From the NCBI RefSeq assembly GCF_034670185.1, contig NZ_JAXMNY010000004.1:1-64000 (forward strand): 64,000 nucleotides of DNA, written 5' to 3'. Below are positions 24,660-35,651 of the stretch, one piece after another. The stretch is from Nisaea sp. Its GTDB lineage: Bacteria > Pseudomonadota > Alphaproteobacteria > Thalassobaculales > Thalassobaculaceae. Position 1 is the first letter of the stretch. The number at the start of each line of letters is the position of its first letter. Under the pieces are notes generated by a model. That model ran no database searches, was not told the origin of the DNA, and saw only the letters and a list, made by a program, of their open reading frames with translations. A program made the translations under genes and the position numbers.

Positions 24660-25190
24660 ATGGCCCATCGCCTTTGCGCCCTGTTGGTGCTGCTGACGGC
24701 AGTCCTGTTGACTGGCCCGGCGCGCGCCGCGGATCTTGAAAACACGCTCTATCTCGACCTCGATTACGGACGGGTCGAAATCGAGTTGCTCCCCGACATT
24801 GCGCCGAAGCATGTGGCGCGGGTCAAGGAACTGGCTCGCGAGGGCTTTTATGACGGCATCATCTTTCATCGGGTGATCGATGGCTTCATGGCACAGACCG
24901 GCGACCCGACCGGCACCGGCATGGGCGGGTCCGGACAGAAGCTGAAGGCAGAATTCAGCAATGCGCCTTTCGTGCGCGGCACCGTCGGCGCGGCACGGTC
25001 GAGTAATCCGAACAGCGCGGACAGCCAGTGGTTCATCTGCTTTACCGACTGCCAGTTCCTGAACGGCAAATACACCGTTTGGGGCGTGGTCTCGAAAGGC
25101 ATGGAATTCGTCGACATGATCAAGCGCGGCGAGCCGCCACGCACACCGGATCATATTGTGAAACTGCAGGTGGCCGCGGACGCTCAGTAA
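24660..25190 (+). CDS. periplasmic peptidyl-prolyl cis-trans isomerase (cyclophilin type)
   Basis: 176 residues: a Sec signal peptide (MAHRLCALLVLLTAVLLTG, cleavage after ARA) followed by a compact cyclophilin domain. Active-site elements are FHRVIDGFMAQTGDPTGTG, NSADSQWFICF and YTVWGVVSKGM. It catalyses prolyl isomerisation during folding of exported proteins. GGAGG lies five bases before the ATG at 24660. The next gene encodes a near-identical cyclophilin without a signal peptide, so the two are a tandem duplication serving periplasm and cytosol. Confidence 0.93.
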   Translation: MAHRLCALLVLLTAVLLTGPARAADLENTLYLDLDYGRVEIELLPDIAPKHVARVKELAREGFYDGIIFHRVIDGFMAQTGDPTGTGMGGSGQKLKAEFSNAPFVRGTVGAARSSNPNSADSQWFICFTDCQFLNGKYTVWGVVSKGMEFVDMIKRGEPPRTPDHIVKLQVAADAQ

Positions 25191-25204
25191 GTCCAACGCT
25201 CACC

Positions 25205-25236
25205 TCTTCCCAGAAACTCATCTTCCCAGAAACTCA
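25205..25236 (+). repeat. perfect 16-base tandem direct repeat
   Basis: TCTTCCCAGAAACTCA occurs twice head to tail between the two cyclophilin genes, probably by slippage. It lies just upstream of the ribosome site of the second gene. Confidence 0.85.
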
Positions 25237-25252
25237 GAGAAGGATCGAAACC

Positions 25253-25717
25253 TTGAGCGATCAGGAAAACACCCTCTTCATCGATCTCGACCACGGCCGC
25301 GTGGTCATCGAACTCAAGCCCGACCTCGCCCCGAAGCATGTGGCACGGGTCAAGGAACTGGCCCGCGAGGGCTTTTATGACGGCATCGTCTTTCACCGGG
25401 TGATCGACGGCTTCATGGCCCAGACCGGCGACCCGACCGGCACCGGCATGAGCGGATCCGGCCAGAAGCTGGACGCCGAATTCTCCGACGCGCCGTTCCA
25501 GCGCGGTACCGTCGGCGCCGCACGCTCCCAGAGCCCGAACAGCGCCGACAGCCAGTTCTTCATCTGCTTCAAGGACGCCCGTTTCCTCGACGGTCAGTAC
25601 ACCGTCTGGGGCGAAGTCACCGAAGGCATGGAATTCGTCGACATGATCAAGAAGGGCGAGCCGCCGGTCGACCCTGACAAGATGATCAAGGTCCAGGTCG
25701 CGGCCGACGCCGAATAA
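25253..25717 (+). CDS. cytoplasmic peptidyl-prolyl cis-trans isomerase (cyclophilin type), TTG start
   Basis: 154-residue cyclophilin domain with the same active-site stretches as its upstream paralogue (FHRVIDGFMAQTGDP, NSADSQFFICF, YTVWGEVTEGM) but no signal peptide, so it works in the cytosol. The start is inferred to be TTG at 25253 (MSDQENT): AAGGA lies nine bases upstream and the protein then begins at the conserved strand. No ATG or GTG lies nearer than inside the upstream gene. The shared DNA sequence over the domain indicates a fairly recent duplication. Confidence 0.92.
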   Translation: MSDQENTLFIDLDHGRVVIELKPDLAPKHVARVKELAREGFYDGIVFHRVIDGFMAQTGDPTGTGMSGSGQKLDAEFSDAPFQRGTVGAARSQSPNSADSQFFICFKDARFLDGQYTVWGEVTEGMEFVDMIKKGEPPVDPDKMIKVQVAADAE

Positions 25718-25739
25718 CCTGAACGAACATCACTCCAAT

Positions 25740-25767
25740 CCAGGACCGGCCTGTCGGGCGGTCCTGG
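25740..25767 (+). terminator. strong hairpin after the cyclophilin pair
   Basis: CCAGGACC / GGTCCTGG (25740-25747 and 25760-25767) with an inner GCC/GGC pairing in the loop. No T-run follows, so termination efficiency is uncertain. It lies between convergent genes and may serve both directions. Confidence 0.5.
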
Positions 25768-25804
25768 ATCCGGCCTGGAAGAGCCTGGCTTCGAAGAACC
25801 CGCC

Positions 25805-26146
25805 TTAAAAAAACATCGCGTCTTCAAGCGGATTGCGGCCTTCGCGATCCTCGATTTCCAGAACCCAGATGTCCGGATCGATCCGGCGCTCCTTCTCCAG
25901 AATCGCATCCGCATCGGCTTCGGGCACGGGCTCCTCACCTGTCCGCGACCGCCATTTCAGGCTGCCGTCCAGCTCGCGGGCCAGCGCCAGAATGGTGAAG
26001 CCGGGGCCAAGCCGGTTGATCTTGAGATACACCGTACCCGCATCGTCATCCCCCGAGCGCACCACGGTCGCCATCAGGCCAAGCACCATGCACTGGCGCA
26101 ATCCGGCCTGAACCAGCATTTTCGACTTGAGACGCGGTCCACTCAT
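25805..26146 (-). CDS. DUF1491 family protein
   Basis: 113 residues matching the alphaproteobacterial DUF1491 pattern: an N-terminal AGLRQCMVLGLMATVVRSGDDDAGTVYLKIN, then LARELDGSLKWRSRTGEEPVPEADADAIL, and a terminal DPDIWVLEIEDREGRNP. No function is established. It is cytosolic by sequence and stands alone, convergent with the cyclophilins and divergent from the nucleoside operon. Confidence 0.8.
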   Translation of the reverse strand: MSGPRLKSKMLVQAGLRQCMVLGLMATVVRSGDDDAGTVYLKINRLGPGFTILALARELDGSLKWRSRTGEEPVPEADADAILEKERRIDPDIWVLEIEDREGRNPLEDAMFF

Positions 26147-26305
26147 CGGCTATCCCCGGCGGTCGCTGAAATCTGCGGGCTTTCCGCAATTTTACTGATC
26201 GGTAAAAGCAGCAGGACTCCGACCGGTTTCTTTTTTAGACTACAGCCACGGATTGAAATCCGCGAACAGGCCCTGAGCGGCCTTAATAAACAGGGGTGGC
26301 ACATA

Positions 26306-27298
26306 ATGAAACAGTGGGTATTCGCGGCGATCGCCGCAATCGGTATCGGCGCCGCTGCCGATGCTGCCGAATTCAAGCCGGCCGTCGTGTTCGACATGGG
26401 CGGTAAATTCGACAAGAGCTTCAATGAAGGCGTCTACGAAGGTGCCGAGCGTTTCGCCAAGGAATCCGGGGTCAAGTATCTCGAGTTCGAGGTGACCAAC
26501 GAGACCCAGCGCGAGCAGGCGATCCGCCGCATGGCACGCAAGGGCGCCAATCCGATCCTCGGTGTCGGCTTCGCCCAGGGCCCGGCCATCGAGAAGATCG
26601 CCAAGGAATACCCGGACACCAGCTTCGCCATCATCGACAGCGTCGTCGACGTGCCGAACGTGCAGTCCATCGTGTTCAACGAGCATGAAGGCTCGTTCCT
26701 GGTCGGCGTGCTGGCGGCGAAAGCCTCCAAGACCGGCAAGCTCGGCTTCGTTGGCGGCATGGATATTCCGCTGATCCGCCGCTTCGCCTGCGGCTATGTC
26801 GGGGGCGCCCAGTGGGCGAACAAGGATATCGAGGTTCTGCAGAACATGACCGGCAGCACCCCCGCCGCATGGAACGACCCGACCAAGGGCGCTGAGCTTG
26901 CCCGCAGCCAGTTCGACCGCGGCGCGGACGTTGTTTTCGCGGCAGCCGGCTCCACCGGCCTCGGCGTGCTGCAGGCCGCAGAAGATGCGGGCAAAAAAGC
27001 CATCGGCGTCGACAGCAATCAGAACTATCTGCATCCGGGCACCATGCTGACCTCCATGCTGAAGCGCGTGGACATCGCCGCCTACAATGTCTTCAAGAGC
27101 GCCAAGGCGGGCGAGTTGAAGCCGGGCATCAATGTTCTCGGCCTCGGCGAGAACGGTGTCGGTTGGGCGCTGGATGAGCACAACAAAGCCATGATCACCG
27201 ACGAGATGAAGGCTGCGGTCGCGAAGGCCGAAGCGGGCATCAAGTCCGGCGAGATCAAGGTGCATGACTACATGGCCGACAATACCTGTCCGTACTAA
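26306..27298 (+). CDS. BMP-family nucleoside ABC transporter substrate-binding protein
   Basis: 330-residue periplasmic binding protein of the BmpA/PnrA family, which binds purine nucleosides. It has a Sec signal peptide ending ADA, with no lipobox Cys, so it is probably soluble in the periplasm. Family motifs: VVFDMGGKFDKSFNEGVYEG, the ribose and base-site region GVGFAQGPAIEK, IDSVVDVPNVQSIVFNEHEGSFLVG, and GKLGFVGGMDIPLIRRF. It begins a co-directional run with a matching ATPase, two permeases and nucleoside-catabolic genes, which makes nucleosides the likely ligand. Confidence 0.92.
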   Translation: MKQWVFAAIAAIGIGAAADAAEFKPAVVFDMGGKFDKSFNEGVYEGAERFAKESGVKYLEFEVTNETQREQAIRRMARKGANPILGVGFAQGPAIEKIAKEYPDTSFAIIDSVVDVPNVQSIVFNEHEGSFLVGVLAAKASKTGKLGFVGGMDIPLIRRFACGYVGGAQWANKDIEVLQNMTGSTPAAWNDPTKGAELARSQFDRGADVVFAAAGSTGLGVLQAAEDAGKKAIGVDSNQNYLHPGTMLTSMLKRVDIAAYNVFKSAKAGELKPGINVLGLGENGVGWALDEHNKAMITDEMKAAVAKAEAGIKSGEIKVHDYMADNTCPY

Positions 27299-27317
27299 AG
27301 GCCGCGTACCAGAAAAC

Positions 27318-28930
<1,613 letters not shown>

Positions 28931-28934
<4 letters not shown>

Positions 28935-30037
28935 GTCAGCCGATCAAGCTCCCGAAATGGGTCGATGTCGGGGTCATCCCGGCACTGAACATCCTGGCCG
29001 CGCTCGCAGTCTCTGCCCTTGTCATCCTGGCACTCGGCGAAAACCCGATCGAGGCCCTGGACGTGATGCTGTACGGCGCTTTCGGGTACGACGAGGCGAT
29101 TGGCTATACGCTCTATTACACGACCAATTTCATCTTCACCGGCCTCGCCGTCGCAGTCGCCTTCCATGCCGGCCTGTTCAATATCGGCGGCGAGGGGCAG
29201 GCGTATATCGGCGGGCTGGGGGTCGGGCTTGTCATCCTGGCGCTCGACGGCCTGCTGCCCTGGTACGCGATCCTGCCGCTGGCCATGATCGGGGCGGCGC
29301 TTTTCGGCGGGATCTGGGCGGCGGTGCCCGGCTGGCTGCAAGCCTACCGCGGCAGCCACATCGTCATCACCACCATCATGTTCAACTTCATCGCCTCGGC
29401 GCTGATGGTCTATCTGCTGGTCAATGTGATGATCAAGCCGGGGCAGATGTCGCCTGAAAGCCGGGAATTTGCCGAGAGCGCCTGGCTGCCGATGGCGCAC
29501 GAGGTGTTCGCCGTCATCGGGATTGACGTCTCCCGCTCGCCACTGAACCTGTCCTTCCTCCTCGCCCTGATCGCCTCGGTTCTTGTCGCCATCTTCATCT
29601 GGCGCACCCGTTGGGGCTATGCCATCCGCACGGTCGGCCGGAACGAGACAGCGGCGATATATGCCGGGATCGACCCGAAGAAGACGATCTTCTGGACCAT
29701 GGCACTGTCCGGAACGCTGGCCGGCATGGTCGGTATCAACGAGATCATGGGCGTGCAACACAAACTGCTGCTGAACTTCACCGCCGGATACGGCTTCACC
29801 GGCATCGCCGTCGCCCTGATGGGCCGCAATCACCCGATCGGCATCGTGCTGGCCAGCCTGTTGTTCGGCACCCTCTATCAGGGCGGTGCGGAGCTCGATT
29901 TCGAGTTCGAGCAGATCACCCGCGACATGGTGATTGTCATTCAGGGCTTCATCATCCTGTTCTCCGGCGCCCTTGCCTACATGTTCAATCCACTGGTGGC
30001 ACGGCTGATCGGCCGGCTGATGCCGGTGCGGGGCTAG
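28931..30037 (+). CDS. nucleoside ABC transporter permease 1
   Basis: 368-residue polytopic membrane protein of the BPD_transp_2 family, with around nine or ten hydrophobic segments. The coupling region VGRNETAAIYAGID and the motif FHAGLFNIGGEGQAYIGG are characteristic of BMP-type nucleoside permeases (NupB/YufP). Its ATG overlaps the ATPase stop codon (ATGA), so the two are translationally coupled. It forms the channel with permease 2. Confidence 0.92.
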
Positions 30038-30046
30038 GAGGCGGAC

Positions 30047-31024
30047 ATGGCAGACACCTATCTCCTGATCCTGCTCACCCTTGACGCCACGCTGCGCGTT
30101 GCCACGCCGCTGATCCTGGCGGCCATGGCCGGGCTGTTCGCCGAACGCTCCGGCGTGATCGATATCGGGCTTGAGGGCAAGATGCTGGCAGCCGCCTTTG
30201 CCGCCGCGGCGACCGCCGCCGCCACCGGCTCGGCCTGGGCCGGGCTCGGCGCCGGGATTTCGGTCTCCGTCGGGCTGGCGCTGTTGCACGGCTTCGCCTG
30301 CATCACCCACAGGGGCGATCAGGTGATCAGCGGCGTCGCCATCAATGTTGTCGCCGCCGGGCTGACGATCGTGCTCGGCATTGCCTGGTTCCATCAGGGT
30401 GGCCGCACGCCGACCCTCGATGCCTCCGCTCGATTCACCGAGCATGCCCTGCCCTTCGCGGATGCGATGCGCGCCGTTCCGGCAATCGGACCGCTCTATG
30501 CGGAAGTGATCAGCGGGCATAATTTCCTCGTCTATCTCGCCCTCGCCATCGTTCCACTGACCTGGTGGGTGGTTTACCGGACCCGGTTCGGCTTGCGGCT
30601 GCGGGCGGTCGGCGAGAATCCGGCAGCGGTCGATACCGCCGGGATCAGTGTCACCGGTCTGCGCTACAGCGCGATGGCGATCGCCGGTATTCTCTGCGGC
30701 ATCGCCGGGACCTATCTCTCCACCGCCCATTCTGCCGCCTTCGTACGCGACATGACGGCCGGCAAGGGCTACATGGCGCTGGCGGCAATGATCTTTGGCA
30801 AATGGAAGCCTGTGCCGACCCTGTTCGCCTGCCTGCTATTCGGCTTTCTCGACGCCATGGCCGTCCGGCTGCAAGGTGTCGAGTTGCCGGTGATCGGCAT
30901 CTTCCCGGTTCAGCTTCTACAGGCGCTGCCTTACATCCTGACCGTGGTCCTGCTGGCCGGCTTCATCGGCAAGGCCATCGCCCCGAAAGCCAGCGGCACC
31001 CCTTATGTGAAGGAGCGGACGTGA
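30047..31024 (+). CDS. nucleoside ABC transporter permease 2
   Basis: 325-residue membrane protein, second permease of the pair (NupC/YufQ type). It shows LFAERSGVIDIGLEGKML near the N-terminus, the coupling sequence AVGENPAAVDTAGI and FGKWKPVPTLFACLLFGFLDA, all typical. It starts nine bases after permease 1 and its stop TGA overlaps the GTG start of the phosphorylase. Import is thus directly coupled to phosphorolysis. Confidence 0.92.
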   Translation: MADTYLLILLTLDATLRVATPLILAAMAGLFAERSGVIDIGLEGKMLAAAFAAAATAAATGSAWAGLGAGISVSVGLALLHGFACITHRGDQVISGVAINVVAAGLTIVLGIAWFHQGGRTPTLDASARFTEHALPFADAMRAVPAIGPLYAEVISGHNFLVYLALAIVPLTWWVVYRTRFGLRLRAVGENPAAVDTAGISVTGLRYSAMAIAGILCGIAGTYLSTAHSAAFVRDMTAGKGYMALAAMIFGKWKPVPTLFACLLFGFLDAMAVRLQGVELPVIGIFPVQLLQALPYILTVVLLAGFIGKAIAPKASGTPYVKERT

Positions 31025-31845
31025 CCCCTTACGGAACAGCGGCAAAAGCCATCCGCACGGCCTTGCCTAGACGAAGCGCGCGAATCGCACTGATCTTGGG
31101 CAGCGGGCTCGGACCCGTTGCAGATGCGGTGGAGAATCCAGCCTCGATCTCTTTCGACGACATACCGGGCTTTCCAAGACCTGCCGTCGAAGGCCATCAC
31201 GGGCGTCTGATTCATGGCACGCTCTCGGGCCGCGATATCTTCGTTCTGCAGGGTCGAGCCCATGCCTATGAAGGCCATGCGCTGTCCGACGTTGTTCTGC
31301 CTGTATGCGCACTGGCACTGCTCGGCGTTGAGACGCTGGTGCTGACGAACGCCGCCGGTAGTCTTCGGGAAGACATGGCACCCGGCAGCCTGATGATGCT
31401 GACGGATCATATCAACTGGTCCGGCGCCAATCCGCTGATCGGTCCGAACGATGCGGCTCTCGGCCCACGTTTCTTCGACATGACCCAGGCCTACGATATC
31501 GGCCTGCGGGACTCTCTCCGGCGCAGCGCGGAGGCGGAGGGTGTGGCCCTGCATGAAGGCACCTATCTCTGGGCGCTCGGACCGAATTTCGAAACCCCGG
31601 CGGAAATCCGGGCTTTCCGTATCCTCGGCGCCGACGCTGTCGGTATGTCGACGGTGCCGGAAGTGCTGGCCGCCCGGCATGCCGGCCTCAGGGTCGCCGC
31701 AATTTCTGGTATAACCAATTTCGGCGCGGGCATGGTGGCGAACGAAATTCTCGACCACGAACACACGCTGACGCAGGGCGCGACGATCGCGGAATCGATG
31801 ACCCGCCTGCTGCTGGAATTTCTGAAGGACCCAATTCATGACTGA
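31021..31845 (+). CDS. purine-nucleoside phosphorylase (trimeric PNP family)
   Basis: 274 residues; cleaves imported purine (deoxy)ribonucleosides with phosphate to base and (deoxy)ribose 1-phosphate. Motifs: ILGSGLGP (phosphate loop), PGFPRPAVEGHHGRL, GRAHAYEGH, TNAAGSLRED, MSTVPEVLAARH and GITNFGAGM. The GTG at 31021 overlaps the permease stop (GTGA) and gives the normal PNP N-terminus; a longer reading frame upstream only runs through the permease gene in another frame. The 3' end overlaps deoC by eight bases. Confidence 0.92.
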   Translation: MTPYGTAAKAIRTALPRRSARIALILGSGLGPVADAVENPASISFDDIPGFPRPAVEGHHGRLIHGTLSGRDIFVLQGRAHAYEGHALSDVVLPVCALALLGVETLVLTNAAGSLREDMAPGSLMMLTDHINWSGANPLIGPNDAALGPRFFDMTQAYDIGLRDSLRRSAEAEGVALHEGTYLWALGPNFETPAEIRAFRILGADAVGMSTVPEVLAARHAGLRVAAISGITNFGAGMVANEILDHEHTLTQGATIAESMTRLLLEFLKDPIHD

Positions 31846-32566
31846 AGCCGCCCGCGCGCTGTCCATGCTCGATCTGACGAGTCTTGGAGACAATGACACT
31901 CCGGCCTCGGTCGGCGCCATGCTGAACCGCGCCGTGACGCCCGCCGGGCCGGTCGCCGCAGTCTGCGTCTGGCCTGCATTCGTTGCACAGGCGAATAGCG
32001 CACTTGCCGGAACGACTGTCCGCGTCGCCACGGTCTCGAACTTCCCGCACGGCCGTCCGGATATTGCCGGCGCCGTCGCGGTCACGAAACAGGCTGTCTC
32101 CGATGGCGCGGACGAAGTGGACGTGGTCTGGCCCTATGGCAGTTGGTTGAACGGCAACAAAGCCATCGCCGGGGATCTGGTTGCGGCTTGCAAGAGTGCC
32201 TGTGGCAGCACCGCGCACCTCAAGGTCATTCTGGAAACTGGCCGCCTGCAAACCTCGCAAGCCATTGCCGACTCCAGCCGGGATGCCATCGCGGCCGGTG
32301 CCGATTTCATCAAGACCTCCACCGGCAAGACAGCCGTCTCCGCCACACTGGAATCCGCCCATATCATGCTGGAAGCGATCCGGGAGAGCGGCAAGCCGGT
32401 CGGCCTGAAACCCTCCGGCGGCATCCGCACGACGGAGCAGGCCATCGCCTATCTGCGGCTCGCCGACAAGATCATGGGACCGGGTTGGGCCACACCGGAG
32501 ACGTTCCGTTTCGGTGCCAGCAGTCTGCTTGACGCTCTGTTGAAGACACTCGGGCACAAAGAGTGA
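31838..32566 (+). CDS. deoC: deoxyribose-phosphate aldolase
   Basis: 242 residues; splits 2-deoxyribose 5-phosphate to acetaldehyde and glyceraldehyde 3-phosphate. Class I aldolase with Schiff-base Lys159 in DFIKTSTGK, the assisting Lys191 in GLKPSGGIR, the acidic pair in DEVDVVWP, and the phosphate site GASSLLDAL at the end. It overlaps the PNP gene and is followed by deoA after 12 bases. DeoB product is its substrate. Confidence 0.95.
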   Translation: MTEAARALSMLDLTSLGDNDTPASVGAMLNRAVTPAGPVAAVCVWPAFVAQANSALAGTTVRVATVSNFPHGRPDIAGAVAVTKQAVSDGADEVDVVWPYGSWLNGNKAIAGDLVAACKSACGSTAHLKVILETGRLQTSQAIADSSRDAIAAGADFIKTSTGKTAVSATLESAHIMLEAIRESGKPVGLKPSGGIRTTEQAIAYLRLADKIMGPGWATPETFRFGASSLLDALLKTLGHKE

Positions 32567-32578
32567 GAGACTACCGCC

Positions 32579-33892
32579 ATGCTGACCCAGGAAATCATCC
32601 GCAAGAAGCGTGACTGCGCCGCCCTCTCGGAAGGCGAGATCGCGACCTTTGTCGAACGGATTACCAGCGACGAAGCGAGCCCGGAACAGATCGCTGCTTT
32701 CGGCATGGCGGTCTTCCTGAATGGCATGAATACCGAAGAGACCGTCGCCCTGACGCTGGCAATGCGGGACAGCGGCAACGTGATCGACTGGGACGCGGAT
32801 GCGCTCGGCGGGCCCGTCCTGGACAAACATTCGACCGGTGGTGTCGGCGACAAGGTCAGCCTGATGCTGGCCCCGATGGTCGCTGCCACCGGCGGCTTCG
32901 TGCCGATGATATCCGGACGCGGGCTCGGCCATACCGGCGGCACGCTGGACAAACTGGACTCAATCCGTGGCTACGAGACAGCGCCGTCAGTCTCCCGCTT
33001 CCGCAGAGCGGTCGAGCAGGCAGGCTGCGCCATCATCGGCCAAACTGAAGATCTGGCCCCGGCAGACAGGCGCTTCTATGCCGTGCGGGACGTGACGGCG
33101 ACGGTCGAATCCATTCCGCTGATCACCGCCTCCATCCTCTCCAAGAAACTCGCCGCCGGGCTGCAGGGCCTCGCCATGGATGTGAAGACCGGCTCCGGTG
33201 CCTTCATGGAAACGCTCGACGGCTCCCGCGCCCTTGCCCGCTCCATCGTCGATGTGGCGAACGGCGCCGGACTGCCGACCACCGCTATTATCACGGACAT
33301 GAACCAGGTGCTCGGCCATAGTGCCGGCAATGCCGTGGAAGTGCGCGAGACCATCGATTACCTCACCGGTGAACGGCGCGACGAAAGACTGCATGAGGTT
33401 GTGATCGCGCTCGGCGCGGAAATGCTGGTCACCGGCGGACTCGCACCGGATCGGGAGAGCGCTAAAGAAAAACTGCTGCGCACCCTCGCCTCCGGCGCGG
33501 CCGCCGAACGGTTCGAGCGCATGGTCTCCTGCCTTGGCGGGCCGACCCATCTGTTACGCGACACCAAAGCTCTTACCAAGGCTGCGCATGTTGTCGCTGT
33601 CCATGCCGACCGCACCGGAACAATCACGGCAATAGACACGCGTCACATCGGCCTCGCCGTGGTCGAGCTTGGCGGCGGACGACAACGGGCAGAGGATCGC
33701 ATCGACCACTCTGTCGGACTGACCGAGATCGCCGGGCTCGGCGATACAGTCGACGGCGAGCAGCCGCTAGCAGTGATTCATGCGAAGGACGAGGCGGATG
33801 CTGCCCGTGCGGCCGACGCACTGAAACAGGCTTTCAGCATTGGCAATGGTACGCCGGATGAGGCCTCCCCCATTGTCGAGATCATCACCTGA
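32579..33892 (+). CDS. deoA: thymidine phosphorylase
   Basis: 437 residues; phosphorolyses thymidine and deoxyuridine to base and deoxyribose 1-phosphate. The family signature KHSTGGVGDKVSLMLAP binds phosphate, followed by ISGRGLGHTGGTLDKLDSI, QTEDLAPADRRFYAVRDVTATVESIPLI and KTGSGAFM. Length is normal. The last base of the stop codon is the first base of the deoB start (TGATG), so expression is tightly coupled. With PNP it covers both purine and pyrimidine deoxynucleosides. Confidence 0.95.
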   Translation: MLTQEIIRKKRDCAALSEGEIATFVERITSDEASPEQIAAFGMAVFLNGMNTEETVALTLAMRDSGNVIDWDADALGGPVLDKHSTGGVGDKVSLMLAPMVAATGGFVPMISGRGLGHTGGTLDKLDSIRGYETAPSVSRFRRAVEQAGCAIIGQTEDLAPADRRFYAVRDVTATVESIPLITASILSKKLAAGLQGLAMDVKTGSGAFMETLDGSRALARSIVDVANGAGLPTTAIITDMNQVLGHSAGNAVEVRETIDYLTGERRDERLHEVVIALGAEMLVTGGLAPDRESAKEKLLRTLASGAAAERFERMVSCLGGPTHLLRDTKALTKAAHVVAVHADRTGTITAIDTRHIGLAVVELGGGRQRAEDRIDHSVGLTEIAGLGDTVDGEQPLAVIHAKDEADAARAADALKQAFSIGNGTPDEASPIVEIIT

Positions 33893-35130
33893 TGGCCCGG
33901 GCCTTTCTTATCGTTCTCGATTCCGTCGGCATCGGCGGCGCGCCCGATGCTGAGGCGTTCGGCGATGCGGGCTCGAATACAGTCGGCCATATTGCAGAAG
34001 CCTGCGCCACCGGGCATGGAGATAACGATCGACGTTCGGGTCCACTCTCCCTGCCAAATCTATGTCGGCTCGGTCTTGGAAGTGCGCTCGAAACCAGTAC
34101 GGGAAAGCCCGCGCCCGGCCTGACAGCGGCGGCGCCGAATGCAAGCTGGGGCTATGCATCCGAAATCAGCAACGGCAAGGACACACCAAGCGGACACTGG
34201 GAGCTGACCGGTGTGCCAGTCACCTTTGACTGGGGATATTTCCCGGAAACCGAGCCCTGCTTCCCCCGCGACCTGATGGAACGGCTGATGCAGGCCGCCG
34301 ATCTGCCCGGCTGGCTCGGTGACAAGCATGCCAGCGGGACGGTCATTATCGAAGAACTGGGCGCGGAACATATCCGCACCGGAAAGCCGATCATCTACAC
34401 GTCCGCCGACAGCGTCATGCAGATCGCCGCCCATGAAGAACATTTCGGGCTCGACCGGCTGCTCTCCCTCTGCGAGACAGCGCGCACACTTGTCGACCCG
34501 CTTAATATCGGCCGGGTGATCGCCCGGCCCTTTATAGGAAAAGACCCGGCCAGTTTCCGGCGTACGGCCAACCGGCGAGACTATTCCGTGCTGCCCCCCG
34601 CACCGACGTTGCTGAAGCGCCAAACGGATCGCGGCGGCTCTGTGATCTCCATCGGCAAGATCGGCGATATCTTCGCCCATGACGGCACCGGCCGGGAGGT
34701 GAAAGCGCCGGACAATGACGCGATGTTCGACCTGCTCCTAACGGAGACACGCGCTGCCGGGCCCGATAGCCTTATCGTCGTCAATTTCGTCGATTTCGAC
34801 GTGCATTTCGGCCACCGCCGTGATCCGGCGGGATATGCTGCCGCACTCGAAGCCTTCGACCGGCGCCTGCCGGAATTCGAGGCTCTGCTCGGCCCGGACG
34901 ACCTTGCCGTCATCACCGCCGACCATGGTTGTGATCCGACCTGGCGCGGTACAGACCATACGCGCGAGAATGTTCCGGCCCTCGCCCTCGGAGGCGCCCG
35001 GCCCGATACTCCCTTCGGGCACCTGACCAGCTTTGCCGATATCGGCCAGACACTGGCCCGTCATCTCGGGATCACCGACATGCCGCACGGCCAGCCTTTC
35101 GGCCCGACGGTAAAGGAGCGCGCGCGATGA
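33892..35130 (+). CDS. deoB: phosphopentomutase
   Basis: 412 residues; converts (deoxy)ribose 1-phosphate to the 5-phosphate, linking the two phosphorylases to DeoC. An alkaline-phosphatase-superfamily metalloenzyme: metal ligands are visible in LDSVGIGGAPDA (N-terminus), GHWELTG, NFVDFDVHFGHRRD, ITADHGCDPTW and DHTRENVP. The full length is present. The four-base overlap with the next gene (ATGA) suggests that the operon continues. Confidence 0.96.
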   Translation: MARAFLIVLDSVGIGGAPDAEAFGDAGSNTVGHIAEACATGHGDNDRRSGPLSLPNLCRLGLGSALETSTGKPAPGLTAAAPNASWGYASEISNGKDTPSGHWELTGVPVTFDWGYFPETEPCFPRDLMERLMQAADLPGWLGDKHASGTVIIEELGAEHIRTGKPIIYTSADSVMQIAAHEEHFGLDRLLSLCETARTLVDPLNIGRVIARPFIGKDPASFRRTANRRDYSVLPPAPTLLKRQTDRGGSVISIGKIGDIFAHDGTGREVKAPDNDAMFDLLLTETRAAGPDSLIVVNFVDFDVHFGHRRDPAGYAAALEAFDRRLPEFEALLGPDDLAVITADHGCDPTWRGTDHTRENVPALALGGARPDTPFGHLTSFADIGQTLARHLGITDMPHGQPFGPTVKERAR

Positions 35131-35651
35131 AACTCTTCCGGGACCTGTTCCTCATCGCCATGATCGCCGCGGGTGGGATCGGCGGCTCGCAGATCCCGCA
35201 GCTCGTCCAGGAATATGAGCAACGCCTCGGCGGCGCCCGGGACGAGGCCATGGCAGCGCATAAAAAGGACATTGAGGACGCGGGCGCTTTCGGGCTCTCT
35301 CTCGAGGATTTCGCGGATCGTTATCGGGCCTCCGTGGATGCCGCCGTCCGGTCCGGTGCCGACAACATGCTGCGTCGGCGTGACCGGGCAAATGCGCTGG
35401 ACGAAGCACTGGCCGCACTCGGAGAGGCCCCCTACATGCTACGTCCCTGGGTCGCCTTCCAGCATCTTGATCCCGTGGTCGGCCCCGCCACATGGAATGC
35501 CTTCCAGCCAACGCTCACCATTGATCCAAGATTTGCCGTCGGCGGCGTTCTGCTCGGCTGGATCCTGCATGCGCTGCTGGCCCTGATCTGGCGCCTGATC
35601 GTCGCACGTCCGCATCGGGAACGGCGCCGCTTCGACCGCCGCCGTGCCTGA
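35127..35651 (+). CDS. DUF2937 family membrane protein
   Basis: 174 residues with a hydrophobic N-terminal segment (LFLIAMIAAGGIGGSQIPQLVQEYEQRLGGA) and a second near the C-terminus (VGGVLLGWILHALLALIWRLIV). Between them is a helical, probably periplasmic stretch. The pattern matches DUF2937, found in many proteobacteria without a known role. It overlaps deoB by four bases and the next gene by eight, so it is part of the same transcript. The basic tail RPHRERRRFDRRR fits a cytosolic C-terminus. Confidence 0.75.
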   Translation: MKLFRDLFLIAMIAAGGIGGSQIPQLVQEYEQRLGGARDEAMAAHKKDIEDAGAFGLSLEDFADRYRASVDAAVRSGADNMLRRRDRANALDEALAALGEAPYMLRPWVAFQHLDPVVGPATWNAFQPTLTIDPRFAVGGVLLGWILHALLALIWRLIVARPHRERRRFDRRRA

